Positions 40,115 through 46,833 of a stretch of DNA of 64,000 nucleotides are shown here, one piece after another. The stretch covers positions 1-64,000 of the forward strand of contig DATNBR010000018.1 of assembly GCA_035571875.1 (NCBI GenBank), given 5' to 3'. The translations under genes and the position numbers were made by a program. Source of the stretch: Parafrigoribacterium_A sp035571875. GTDB lineage: Bacteria; Actinomycetota; Actinomycetes; Actinomycetales; Microbacteriaceae. Under the pieces are notes generated by a model. The model did no database searches. It saw only the letters and a list, made by a program, of their open reading frames with translations, and had not been told where the DNA came from. The first letter of the stretch is position 1, and each line of letters opens with the position of its first letter.

Positions 40115-40876
40115 GTGACGATGCTGCACCATCGCTTCGAGTCCATGGGCACCGTGGTCTCGGTCTCCGCACGCCCCGCCGCCGAGGCGGGGTGGAATGA
40201 CGTCTGCGCCGCCGTCGAAGAAGAATTTCGGATGCTCGATGCGCGCTTCAGCCTGTACCGCGAGGATTCCGAGCTCAGCCGCATCGTGCGCGGCGAGCGG
40301 GGACTCACCGAGTCGAGCGTCGAGCTGCGCGAGGTCTACGCGCTCGCCGTCGACTGGCGCACCGCCACCCGCGGGGCCTTCACGCCGCACCGGCCGGATG
40401 GCGTCGTCGACCTCAACGGCGTCGTGAAGGCACTCGCCATCGAGCGCGCTGGGCAGACACTTACGCGGGCAGGAATCGCCGACTGGTGCGTCAACGCCGG
40501 GGGAGACGTCCTGGTCGAGGGCATGGCTGCCGGCCGACCCTGGACGGTGGGAATCGCCGATCCGCAGAACCGCAGCTCGATGCTGACCTCTGTGGAACTG
40601 AGCGGCGGACGCCGGGCGGTGGCGACATCCGGGCTGAGCGAGCGCGGCGCGCACGTCTGGCCGCGCGGCGGTGCGGAGCCGCGATTCGCGCAGGTGACGG
40701 TCTTCGCGCCCGAGATCGTGACGGCGGATGTGCTGGCCACGGCGATTCTGGCGGCCCCGGTGGACGAACTCGACGAGCTCGCAGACGGTCGACCGGCGGA
40801 CGTGCTCGCGGTGCTGCCGGACGGCTCGCTGCTCGCTACGCCCGGGCTGCGGCAAAGCGCGATGTCTAGAGGCTGA
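40115..40876 (+). CDS. apbE: FAD:protein FMN transferase (ApbE/Ftp)
   Basis: 253 residues, GTG start four bases after the FMN-binding gene. ApbE cleaves FAD and attaches FMN to a threonine in D-x-x-S-G-A-T motifs, exactly the motif of the preceding product. Conserved segments are F-E-S-M-G-T-V-V, D-L-N-G-V-V-K-A-L-A-I and V-N-A-G-G-D-V-L-V-E-G, with A-T-S-G near the Mg site. No signal peptide is seen, unlike many periplasmic ApbE proteins; modification may occur before export. 253 residues is short for the family but all core motifs are there. Confidence 0.92.
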   Translation: MTMLHHRFESMGTVVSVSARPAAEAGWNDVCAAVEEEFRMLDARFSLYREDSELSRIVRGERGLTESSVELREVYALAVDWRTATRGAFTPHRPDGVVDLNGVVKALAIERAGQTLTRAGIADWCVNAGGDVLVEGMAAGRPWTVGIADPQNRSSMLTSVELSGGRRAVATSGLSERGAHVWPRGGAEPRFAQVTVFAPEIVTADVLATAILAAPVDELDELADGRPADVLAVLPDGSLLATPGLRQSAMSRG

Positions 40877-41003
40877 AACGAGACAGTTGGCGGCCAACGC
40901 TCCGTCAACCGATGTAGCAATACTTTGCGGCGTACTTCCTGCGGCTTTGGCGCTCGGATGTGGAGCGCTGGTGGTTACATTGATTGGAACCTGGAGTGCG
41001 ACA

Positions 41004-41090
41004 ATGAAGCACGCAGCAAGTGTAGGACGATGCATCCAGTTCAATTACTACTACGTGGCCCCGCCGTGGATTGCCGAAGTTAGTTGTTAG
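41004..41090 (+). CDS. Possible 28-residue peptide
   Basis: ATG with TGGAG eight bases upstream. The product starts MKHAASVGRC, has three consecutive tyrosines and ends in E-V-S-C. Codon use is not obviously that of neighbouring genes, and no homologue is recognised. Reported only because a second ORF with a better site follows 13 bases later; it may be chance. Confidence 0.22.
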   Translation: MKHAASVGRCIQFNYYYVAPPWIAEVSC

Positions 41091-41103
41091 GGAGACTTGG
41101 ACA

Positions 41104-41202
41104 ATGAACGAGTTCACGACATTCGTTCAAGACCTGGCCACGGCCGCGGTTCTTGGCGTGCTAATGTTCTCGATCCTCCTGAATATTCAGGATCAGTGGT
41201 GA
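41104..41202 (+). CDS. Possible 32-residue membrane peptide
   Basis: ATG preceded by AGGGAG at nine bases. The product starts MNEFTTFVQD and has one hydrophobic helix (A-A-V-L-G-V-L-M-F-S-I-L-L) before a polar end I-Q-D-Q-W. The size and head-helix-tail layout are those of small membrane proteins or type I toxin peptides, but no antisense RNA can be shown. A strong terminator lies 107 bases downstream. Confidence 0.35.
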   Translation: MNEFTTFVQDLATAAVLGVLMFSILLNIQDQW

Positions 41203-41308
41203 AAGCCTGATCTCCGTTCCGCTAGGTTTCGGCGCGATCTACTTCTTGTCGGCAAGCTGGAGACACTCTCGGAAGGCAACTTCCTCCCGATAGCCCGTAA
41301 CGTCGGCG

Positions 41309-41344
41309 AAAGCCTCGAGAATCTCAAACGATTCTCGAGGCTTT
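41309..41344. terminator. Strong hairpin terminator
   Basis: Perfect 15-base arms AAAGCCTCGAGAATC (41309-41323) and complement (41330-41344), six-base loop. A-run before and T-run after make it usable from both sides. No recognised gene ends nearby apart from the tiny ORFs, implying a transcript ends here. Confidence 0.85.
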
Positions 41345-41484
41345 CTGGGTCTTCAGTGAGCCGCGCTTGCTGGAACCAGTTCACGCGCGTTGCAAGTGTC
41401 CAGAGATTTGCAAGTTTCTCCGCGCTCGGTCGAGCGCTTCGCCGGCTCCCATCGAACCTGCGGTCGATTCGCTAGGGTTCGACT

Positions 41485-41946
41485 ATGGACAATCGCAGCG
41501 CTTCGGAATCGATCCTGGTCAACCGCAGCCCCGAGGAGCTTTACGCCCTCGTCTCCGACATCACTCGCATGGGTGAATGGAGTCCCGTCTGCACCGGTGG
41601 CTGGTGGGAAGACGATTCGCGCGGCGTCGGTGCCTGGTTCGTGGGCCACAACGAGACCCCGGAGAAGACCTGGGAGACCCGATCGCAGGTCGTCGCGGAT
41701 GAACCGGGCAGAGAGTTCGCATTCATCGTCGGCGGCGATCGCACCCGCTGGGGCTACACCTTCGAGGCCGTCGACGACGGAACTCGCATGACGGAGTCGT
41801 GGGCCTTCCTGCCCGCGGGCGACGCCCTCTTCGTCGAGCGCTACGGCGATGACGCCGAGGCCGAGGTAATCAACCGCGCCGAGACCGCGCGCACCGGAAT
41901 CCACGAGACGCTCGCCGCGATCAAGAAGGCCGCGGAATCGAACTGA
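41485..41946 (+). CDS. SRPBCC (START/Bet v1-like) family protein
   Basis: 153 residues. The polyketide-cyclase/START-like fold is suggested by S-I-L-V-N-R-S-P-E-E-L-Y-A-L-V-S-D at the start, M-G-E-W-S-P-V-C-T-G-G-W-W, and a long C-terminal helix (R-T-G-I-H-E-T-L-A-A-I-K-K). Such proteins bind hydrophobic small molecules; the ligand is unknown. Convergent with a small basic protein gene across a terminator. Confidence 0.87.
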   Translation: MDNRSASESILVNRSPEELYALVSDITRMGEWSPVCTGGWWEDDSRGVGAWFVGHNETPEKTWETRSQVVADEPGREFAFIVGGDRTRWGYTFEAVDDGTRMTESWAFLPAGDALFVERYGDDAEAEVINRAETARTGIHETLAAIKKAAESN

Positions 41947-41954
41947 ACTGATGA

Positions 41955-41984
41955 GGCGCGGCCCGCCGCACGGCGGGCCGCGCC
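41955..41984. terminator. Bidirectional GC-rich hairpin between convergent genes
   Basis: Perfect 13-bp stem (41955-41967 / 41972-41984) with loop GCAC, eight bases after the SRPBCC stop and 11 bases before the end of the convergent gene. No T-run, so efficiency is uncertain. Confidence 0.7.
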
Positions 41985-41995
41985 GGCCCGGCTGC

Positions 41996-42124
41996 CTACG
42001 CGCCCTTGCGTGGCTTGATGAAGGGGGCGGCTTCTGCCTTCTCCCGCTTCTGGGCCCGCTTGTCCTTCAACGACAGCTTGGCTTCCTTTTTCGAGTCGTT
42101 GCCTCGAGGCGATTTTCCAGCCAT
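41996..42124 (-). CDS. Small lysine-rich protein (42 aa)
   Basis: 42 residues beginning MAGKSPRGNDSKKEAK; about one third are K or R, with alternating charged and small residues (D-K-R-A-Q-K-R-E-K-A-E-A) that suggest a free helix. It ends in P-R-K-G-A. Similar tiny basic proteins are common, unnamed, in actinobacterial genomes; nucleic-acid binding is a guess. The clean start and the terminator placed just after it support a real gene. Confidence 0.6.
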   Translation of the reverse strand: MAGKSPRGNDSKKEAKLSLKDKRAQKREKAEAAPFIKPRKGA

Positions 42125-42352
42125 GATCACTCCGCTTCCCCAGTTGTACAGATGGCGTGCTTCCGAAGACCATAGCCCATTCCCTCGGGGAAGTCATTTC
42201 CTCGCTGATCAGCAAAAATTCCGCACGGCTGCAGTCTCCGTCTTTGTCAACCCCCTCCCGCTCTGCGGCGATACTCAGAACCGAAACCTAGGCTCGAAGA
42301 GAACCCGTTGACGGTCGTCGCGGGAACTGTCGAACCGTAGGAGGGATGCATC

Positions 42353-42529
42353 ATGGGCTTGGATGACAAGGCCGCAAACGCTGCTGAGAAACTCGGAGGC
42401 AAGGGCAAGGAGGCCGTCGGAAAGGCGACCGACGACGAAAAGCTGGAAGCCGAAGGCAAGGGCGACCAGTTCAAGGCCAACCTCAAAGAGGCTGGCGAGA
42501 ACGTCAAGGACGCATTCAAGGGCGACTGA
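42353..42529 (+). CDS. CsbD-family stress protein (58 aa)
   Basis: 58 residues starting MGLDDKAANAAEKL, with the CsbD pattern G-K-G-K-E-A-V-G-K-A-T-D-D-E-K-L-E-A-E-G-K and a second helix ending D-A-F-K-G-D. CsbD-like proteins are small, highly charged and general-stress induced in many bacteria. A strong TAGGAGGGA site precedes the ATG. In 42125-42352 nothing else was recognised; a specific stress-sigma promoter could not be assigned. Confidence 0.88.
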   Translation: MGLDDKAANAAEKLGGKGKEAVGKATDDEKLEAEGKGDQFKANLKEAGENVKDAFKGD

Positions 42530-42542
42530 CCCACACAAGCAC

Positions 42543-42574
42543 GAGGGGGCTCGGCCATTCGGCCGGGCCCCCTC
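42543..42574. terminator. Terminator between csbD-like and dedA-like genes
   Basis: GAGGGGGCTCGGCC (42543-42556) pairs with GGCCGGGCCCCCTC (42561-42574), one mismatch, loop ATTC. Confidence 0.75.
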
Positions 42575-42589
42575 CGTGTGCCGGAAGGA

Positions 42590-43219
42590 TCACGCCTCGG
42601 CGCGATTGCGCCTCCAGCTGATGATGCCCGCGATGATCGAGGCGAGGATGAACGCCCCACCGACCACATAGGCCGCCGACTTGACCGCGGGGATGCTCGC
42701 GGCGAAGTAGCCGGTGACCGTGATGAGCACGCCCCAGACCAGCGCACCGACGAGGTTTGCCGCAAGGAACCTGCCGTAGTTCATGCGAGCGATGCCGGCG
42801 ATCGGGGGAACGAAGACGCGGCCCCAGGGAATGAAGCGTGCGACCACGACGGCCCACCATCCGAGGTCGTCATAGAACTTCTCCGACCTGCTCACGGCCC
42901 TCCTGATCCAGCCGCCCTTGCGTCGATCGAGATATGGCCGACCGTAGTGGCGACCCAGCACGAAGCCGACCTGATCACCGAGGAATGCGGCGACGCCGAC
43001 TCCGACCGCCAGCACCCAGATGTTGACGCTGTCTGTGCTCGCCGCGATGAGTCCCGCGGCGAAGAGGAGGGAGTCGCCCGTGATGAACGGGATGAAGACG
43101 CCCACGAAGAGCGCCGTGCCCGAGAAGACGAGCCCCCACACGATGAGGTAGAAAACAAACGGCCCAAAGGTCTGCAGCCAACTGGCCGCCTGCCCGTCAA
43201 GGGCAGCGAGATGCAGCAC
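42590..43219 (-). CDS. DedA-family membrane protein
   Basis: 209 residues, GTG start two bases after the previous stop. The DedA/SNARE-associated domain shows F-I-T-G-D-S-L-L-F-A-A-G, G-D-Q-V-G-F-V-L-G-R, and the basic R-F-I-P-W-G-R-V-F-V-P segment with G-I-A-R-M-N-Y. DedA proteins are polyprenyl-phosphate or lipid transporters/flippases in characterised cases. The C-terminal helix ends W-R-R-N-R. Probably co-transcribed with the oxygenase-like gene upstream. Confidence 0.9.
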   Translation of the reverse strand: MLHLAALDGQAASWLQTFGPFVFYLIVWGLVFSGTALFVGVFIPFITGDSLLFAAGLIAASTDSVNIWVLAVGVGVAAFLGDQVGFVLGRHYGRPYLDRRKGGWIRRAVSRSEKFYDDLGWWAVVVARFIPWGRVFVPPIAGIARMNYGRFLAANLVGALVWGVLITVTGYFAASIPAVKSAAYVVGGAFILASIIAGIISWRRNRAEA

Positions 43220-43221
43220 GG

Positions 43222-43992
43222 CTAACTCTCGGCTTGATCGGGGTTTTCCCTGTCGCGGTCCGCGAGCGCGGTTGCGCGCTCGGCAAGGCGACGCTGCACG
43301 CTCTCCTGCCCTTCGTCGATGACCTTCTGGTCGAGCGGCGGGTTCACGTGGTCGTTGCTGCCGTGGTATTTCTCGATGTAGGCGTCGAGTGCCGGACCGC
43401 ACTCCCACGAGGTGATGAGGTTGTAGCGCGGCTCGGGACCCGGATGCCAGGTCGCGTGCCAGAAGCGCTGCGTGTCGATGATGACCTGCGCTCCGGCAGG
43501 CAGGGGGATGCGGATCTCAGTCGAGGGATCGAAGCGCTGTTCGCGCAGCACGAGGCAGGAGTCCGCATCATCCGTGAGGTTGAAGAAGCCGCGCACGATC
43601 CAGCCGGTGCCGTCGGGATTGAGTCGGTTGTTGTCGTCCTGGTGCAGATTGTAGAGCGCGTCGGAGTAGGTGTTCGGCTGCAGCTCGATCACCCGGCAGC
43701 GGCCGACGTTCGCGCCGGGCTCCTGAGCGCGGCGGGCGAGGTTGCGGGCCTTCGCCACCTGCGACTCGATCCACACACCATCCTTGTCGGTGCGTGGCGG
43801 CTCCTGGTTCCAGAAGCCGTTCACCTCGATCTCTCCCTTGGCACTCGCGAGCGGCGCGAAACGGGTGACCCCGGAGGATTTCCACTCGACGTACTCCAGG
43901 TCTTTCCACTCCTGTGGGTCTTTAGCCTGGTCATACCGGTCGAGGATGACGAAGCCCTTCTCGGCGAGAAGTGCCGACGTGACGTAGCTCAT
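43222..43992 (-). CDS. Putative non-haem Fe(II)/2-oxoglutarate oxygenase-like protein
   Basis: 256 residues. A jelly-roll iron site is suggested by H117-x-D119 (L-H-Q-D-D-N-N) and a distal histidine (H179 or H183 in R-F-W-H-A-T-W-H-P-G) followed by R189 (P-R-Y-N-L), the order H-x-D...H...R of Fe(II)/2-oxoglutarate oxygenases. I do not recognise a named family. The ATG at 43992 has AAGGGG eight bases upstream and is preferred to one 15 bases earlier. An IdeR/DtxR-like box lies 49 bases upstream of the start, so iron may control expression. Substrate unknown. Confidence 0.6.
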   Translation of the reverse strand: MSYVTSALLAEKGFVILDRYDQAKDPQEWKDLEYVEWKSSGVTRFAPLASAKGEIEVNGFWNQEPPRTDKDGVWIESQVAKARNLARRAQEPGANVGRCRVIELQPNTYSDALYNLHQDDNNRLNPDGTGWIVRGFFNLTDDADSCLVLREQRFDPSTEIRIPLPAGAQVIIDTQRFWHATWHPGPEPRYNLITSWECGPALDAYIEKYHGSNDHVNPPLDQKVIDEGQESVQRRLAERATALADRDRENPDQAES

Positions 43993-44040
43993 TTCGAGCC
44001 CCTTCAACTAAGAGAGCCAGCGCGTTTTTACAGGCTCAAC

Positions 44041-44054
44041 TTAGGCCACCCTAA
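44041..44054. promoter_or_regulatory. Possible DtxR/IdeR iron box
   Basis: TTAGG-CCAC-CCTAA is an exact 5-base inverted repeat and matches 12 of 14 positions of the right part of the DtxR-type consensus (TTAGGCTAACCTAA). It covers the probable promoter of the oxygenase-like gene and could also affect the divergent glucan operon. Confidence 0.45.
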
Positions 44055-44144
44055 CAGTCGGCATGGCGCGAATCGCTGTGGTCGTAGGAGCGCCACCTCG
44101 GCGATTGCTGAGAGAACTCTAATCGCCCAATAGCCTGTGAACGC

Positions 44145-44356
44145 TTGTCAGTGCTCGGGTGCCCGTGCCTAGTCTGGAAACAGAGCGAACGGGATTGGGT
44201 GCCTCAAGCGGCACCGGCCAATGGGGGTTGGCACGGTCATCGCATCCCGTCGTCCGCTCCCGGGGGACCTTCCCCCGATGACGCCAAAGACGCCGCTAGT
44301 CCAACACTTGCGACGGGTACAACGCTGCCCGCCAGAAGGAAATGGAGAACAGCAGC
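44145..44356 (+). promoter_or_regulatory. Promoter and long structured leader of the glucan-synthase operon
   Basis: TTGTCA (44145-44150) and TAGTCT (44170-44175), 19-base spacing, give a plausible promoter. The resulting leader of about 170 bases contains small hairpins (GGTGCC-TCAAGC-GGCACC at about 44200-44217, CCAA-N6-TTGG at about 44219-44232, and one around GGGGGACCTTCCCCC at about 44263-44277). No known riboswitch consensus was matched. Nothing else was recognised in 43993-44356. Confidence 0.4.
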
Positions 44357-46093
44357 ATGACGACTTCCCTGTGGAAGAGCAGTCCCTATCGGGGCCATCG
44401 CCGCGGCGAGGAGACCCCTCTGCCGCGCAAGCCGGAGAACGGCGCCGTGCACTCGCCATCGCTCTATCTCTTCGTGCTCATCGCCACCATCGGCATCGTC
44501 GCCTACACGGCGTTCCTCCTGAATCCCGCGAATCGCGGCGACTGGCTGCCGTACTCGCTGGTCATGTCGGCGGAGCTCCTGCTCGTCGTGCAGGCGCTCT
44601 TCGCCATGTGGACGATCCTCTCCGGGGGGCACGACCCGAGGGGTTTCACCTTCCACCACGCTCAGGAGCGCCTCTACGACGGCGCGACCATGGATCGAGA
44701 GAACACGGCGGACTCACCCAGAGACTGGCCGATGGTCCTCGGCGATCGTCGGATCGGCGTCGACGTCTTCATCACGGCGTATGGCGAAGACCTCGAGGTC
44801 ATCCGCCGCACCGCGACCGCCGCGGTCGCCATGCGCGGAGAGCACACCACCTGGATCCTCGACGACGGGTCATCGGATGCGGTGCGCGACCTGGCAGCGG
44901 ACGTTGGCGCCTGGTACGTGCGCCGCGAAGACCACTCGGGCGCCAAGGCCGGCAACGTCAACCACGCCCTTGCCCACGCGAAGGGCGAGTACTTCGCGAT
45001 CTTCGATGCGGACTTCGTTCCGAACGAGGACTTCCTCTACGAGACCGTGCCGTTCTTCATCGACGACGACGTGGCGTTCGTGCAGACCCCGCAGACCTAC
45101 GGCAACATGCACAACCTCGTCTCCCGCGGCGCGGGCTTCATGCAGTCCGTCTTCTACCGCTTCATCCAGCCTGGACGTAATCGCTTCAACGCTGCGTTCT
45201 GCGTCGGCACCAACGTGATCTTCCGCCGCGCCGCGATCGACGAGATCGGCGGCATCTACACGGAGTCGAAGTCCGAGGATGTCTGGACCTCGCTCATGCT
45301 GCACGAGCGGGGTTGGAAATCCATCTACATCCCCGTGACCCTCGCCGTGGGCGATGCTCCGGAGACCGTGGAGGACTACACGAAGCAGCAACTGCGGTGG
45401 GCATCCGGTGGTTTCGAGATCCTCATGCGGCGCAACCCGCTGAACCCCCGCCGCAGGCTCACGATCGACCAGCGCCTGCAGTACGCGGTCACCGCGACCC
45501 ACTATCTCGTCGGCATCACGCCGCTGATCCTCATGTTGGTGCCGCCGCTCGAGATCTACTTCGATCTGCGCCCGGTGAACCTCACCGTCACGTGGGTCAC
45601 CTGGCTGCTGTTCTATCTCGGTTTCTACGGACTGCAGATCATGCTCGCCATGCACACGATGGGGTCGTTCCGAGTGGAGACGCTCGTGCTCGCGACCGTG
45701 TCGTTCCCGATCTACCTCAAGGCGTTCATCAACGTGTTCGCGGGCAAAGAGCAGAGCTGGCACGTCACGGGCGCGGCGGGAAAACGGGTCTCACCGTTCA
45801 ACTTCATGATCCCGCAGGTGCTCACCTTCACCTTCCTGTTCCTCACCTCGATCGTCGCGGGGTTCAAGGACGCCGGCCACCAGACCCTCACGCTGGCCAC
45901 CGCATGGAACGTCACGAACACGGTCGTGTTCGCGATCTTCATCATCGCCGCATTACGCGAGTCGCACGTCGCGAGGCGCGCGCCGGCCCGGGCGAAGGTC
46001 TACTCCACCTTCGGTCGGCCCGTCGCAATGGCTCCCACCTACAGCATGGAACACGACACCACGAACGTCACCAGCAGAAAGGTTGCATCATGA
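44357..46093 (+). CDS. Processive family-2 glycosyltransferase (cellulose/curdlan/mixed-linkage glucan synthase type)
   Basis: 578 residues. Two N-terminal membrane helices (about 38-58 and 66-90) lead into a GT2 domain with D-D-G (169-171), D-A-D (217-219), E307-D308 in S-E-D-V-W-T-S-L, and Q-Q-L-R-W (344-348), the D,D,D,QxxRW set of BcsA, curdlan synthase and BgsA. Four to five further helices follow (about 380-540). No PilZ domain is present, so c-di-GMP control as in BcsA is not expected. The ATG at 44357 was chosen for its GGAG spacing; one five codons upstream is possible. It begins a three-gene overlapping operon. Confidence 0.9.
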   Translation: MTTSLWKSSPYRGHRRGEETPLPRKPENGAVHSPSLYLFVLIATIGIVAYTAFLLNPANRGDWLPYSLVMSAELLLVVQALFAMWTILSGGHDPRGFTFHHAQERLYDGATMDRENTADSPRDWPMVLGDRRIGVDVFITAYGEDLEVIRRTATAAVAMRGEHTTWILDDGSSDAVRDLAADVGAWYVRREDHSGAKAGNVNHALAHAKGEYFAIFDADFVPNEDFLYETVPFFIDDDVAFVQTPQTYGNMHNLVSRGAGFMQSVFYRFIQPGRNRFNAAFCVGTNVIFRRAAIDEIGGIYTESKSEDVWTSLMLHERGWKSIYIPVTLAVGDAPETVEDYTKQQLRWASGGFEILMRRNPLNPRRRLTIDQRLQYAVTATHYLVGITPLILMLVPPLEIYFDLRPVNLTVTWVTWLLFYLGFYGLQIMLAMHTMGSFRVETLVLATVSFPIYLKAFINVFAGKEQSWHVTGAAGKRVSPFNFMIPQVLTFTFLFLTSIVAGFKDAGHQTLTLATAWNVTNTVVFAIFIIAALRESHVARRAPARAKVYSTFGRPVAMAPTYSMEHDTTNVTSRKVAS

Positions 46094-46833
46094 CCTGGAC
46101 CAATCGCTTCAAACTCCTCAACGGCTTCATCATCGTCGTGGCCATCGTCGCGGCCGCAACCCTCATGCTCAACAAGCGTGAATCGCAGGTGGCCAGCACC
46201 TCGGCATCCATCGAGGCGATCTCGTACTCGGTCGGTTCGGACTACGCCGGCACCGTCGTCAAGCAGGCGGTTAAGCAGGGCGACAAGGTGAAGACCGGTG
46301 ACCCGCTGCTCACGATTCAGAGCGCGAGCCTCATGACCTACATCTCCACCCTCGCCACCCAGAAGAAGACCCTGCCGACGACGACCGCCTACACGGTCGG
46401 CTCCGACGGACTGCTGACGCTCATCGCCACGCAGCCCGGGGTCGTCTCCAAGGTGCGCGCATCCGTCGGCGGATTCGTCGGCGCGGGCGAGACGCTCGCC
46501 ACCATCAACCGGAGCAAGTCGCTCTACACCCTCGCCAAGTTCAAGCTCGACCCCTACGACTTCTCGCGCATCGAGAAGGGTGCCGAGGTGGAGATCGTGC
46601 TGCCCGACACCCGCAAGATCGTGGGAGAGGTGTCGGGCATCCGAGTGAGCACCGTCGCGGGTCGAGCCAACGCGACCGTCGAGGTGCGCAGCAAGGGCCT
46701 CGAGTATGGCGGCCACGGCGGCCTCGTCGAGCCCGGCACTCCGGTGACCGCGATCATGCACCTGCGTGACAACGGACCGCTCTCGGGTGTCACGAACACC
46801 TTCCGCACCCTGCTCTTGCAGGTGGGTCTGTGA
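46090..46833 (+). CDS. HlyD/BgsB-like membrane-anchored adaptor protein
   Basis: 247 residues, overlapping the synthase stop by ATGA. One N-terminal membrane helix (about 10-27) is followed by a biotinyl-lipoyl-like hairpin (V-G-S-D-Y-A-G-T-V-V-K-Q-A-V-K-Q-G-D-K-V, then A-T-Q-P-G-V-V-S-K-V) and a beta-barrel domain. That is a minimal HlyD-type membrane-fusion layout without the long coiled coil. In Sinorhizobium the mixed-linkage glucan synthase BgsA works with such a protein (BgsB). Here it probably sits outside the membrane beside the synthase pore. Confidence 0.8.
   Translation: MTWTNRFKLLNGFIIVVAIVAAATLMLNKRESQVASTSASIEAISYSVGSDYAGTVVKQAVKQGDKVKTGDPLLTIQSASLMTYISTLATQKKTLPTTTAYTVGSDGLLTLIATQPGVVSKVRASVGGFVGAGETLATINRSKSLYTLAKFKLDPYDFSRIEKGAEVEIVLPDTRKIVGEVSGIRVSTVAGRANATVEVRSKGLEYGGHGGLVEPGTPVTAIMHLRDNGPLSGVTNTFRTLLLQVGL

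Larger units (their letters stand above)
40877..41484. other. 608-base gap, A+T-richer than its surroundings, with own terminator
   Basis: From about 40890 to 41230 the sequence is visibly less GC-rich than the flanking genes. It holds two tandem tiny ORFs with Shine-Dalgarno-like sites (41004-41090 and 41104-41202), then about 100 bases without features, then a perfect 15-bp terminator (41309-41344) and the leader of the SRPBCC gene. It could be a small-protein transcript, a noncoding RNA, or a degraded insertion. Confidence 0.5.

Noticed and set aside
44185..44340. c-di-GMP or c-di-AMP riboswitch before the glucan synthase
   Set aside because: The conserved loop and receptor sequences of these classes could not be located; kept only as an unassigned structured leader.
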